The notes below the pieces were generated by a model, which saw nothing but the letters and a program-made list of their open reading frames with translations, was not told the DNA's origin and did no database searches. 64,000 nt of DNA from positions 2,848,680 through 2,912,679 of the forward strand of contig NZ_KI866530.1 in assembly GCF_000511175.1 (NCBI RefSeq), in the 5' to 3' direction. This DNA comes from Sediminibacterium salmoneum NBRC 103935. Its GTDB lineage: Bacteria; Bacteroidota; Bacteroidia; Chitinophagales; Chitinophagaceae. The position numbers and the translations under genes were made by a program. Positions 62,257-64,000 of the stretch are shown piece by piece. Position 1 is the first letter of the stretch. Each line of letters opens with the position of its first letter.

Positions 62257-62299
62257 AAAAAAATGGCAGATAAAAGTAGTAAGAAACCTTTATCTGCCA
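62257..62299 (-). terminator. Intrinsic terminator or attenuator between eno and the divIC-like gene
   Basis: Perfect 11-bp stem: TGGCAGATAAA (62264-62274) with TTTATCTGCCA (62289-62299), 14-nt loop, then seven T on the minus strand (62257-62263). The T-run touches the start codon of the DivIC-like gene (62256). It would end eno transcripts and leave the next gene to a readthrough or separate promoter. Confidence 0.8.
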
Positions 62300-62328
62300 A
62301 GTAAGAATTGTGCACAGTGTGCAATAAA

Positions 62329-64000
<1,672 letters not shown>

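Overview
The window comes from a Bacteroidota chromosome, most likely Chitinophagaceae or a close relative; I cannot fix the genus. The support is two tandem SusC/SusD outer-membrane uptake pairs, a GldA-type gliding ATPase, DUF4836, DUF5606, DUF4397 and DUF1800/DUF1501 proteins, a fused two-domain branched-chain E1 dehydrogenase, little Shine-Dalgarno signal, and several TTG/TTTG-N18-21-TAnnTTTG promoter-like sites. Base composition is moderately AT-rich. Coding density is high: no gene-free stretch exceeds about 300 bases, and I see no rRNA, tRNA, CRISPR array, prophage or insertion sequence.

Region by region: 1-3.5 kb holds a lipoprotein/ABC ATPase/FtsX-type permease operon, cut by the left edge. 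3.5-9.2 kb has a GH3-serine hydrolase fusion, DUF5606, a DsbA-like protein and a sugar aminotransferase. 9.3-13.8 kb holds rpoN, a PAP2-like membrane protein and an MMPL/RND exporter. 13.9-24.4 kb has two SusC/SusD operons, each closed by an intrinsic terminator. 24.4-29.7 kb is an alaS-gatB-thioredoxin-like lipoprotein operon, divergent from an M23 peptidase. 31-36.4 kb has an AlkA-type glycosylase, ppc and an ECF sigma/putative anti-sigma/Spy-like trio. 36.4-44.5 kb is purD followed by the elongasome genes mreB-mreC-mreD-mrdA-rodA and an MBL-fold hydrolase. 44.5-51.2 kb has two peptide transporters of different superfamilies (POT and OPT) and a DUF1800/DUF1501 pair. 51.2-53.2 kb is an AT-richer island of four small unrecognised genes. 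53.2-59.7 kb has a serine hydrolase, the fused E1 gene, a Bax-inhibitor-1-like protein and korA without korB beside it. 59.7-64 kb has a frameshifted GH43 gene, nth, a DivIC/FtsB-like gene, eno and partial gldA.

Most of the window is housekeeping. The points most worth following up are the small-gene island at 51.3-53.2 kb, the single-base frameshift between signal peptide and catalytic domain of the GH43 gene, the orphan korA, a terminator whose T-tract touches the start codon of the divIC-like gene, and an ABC ATPase lacking the H-loop histidine. No convincing new defence or mobile system was seen.
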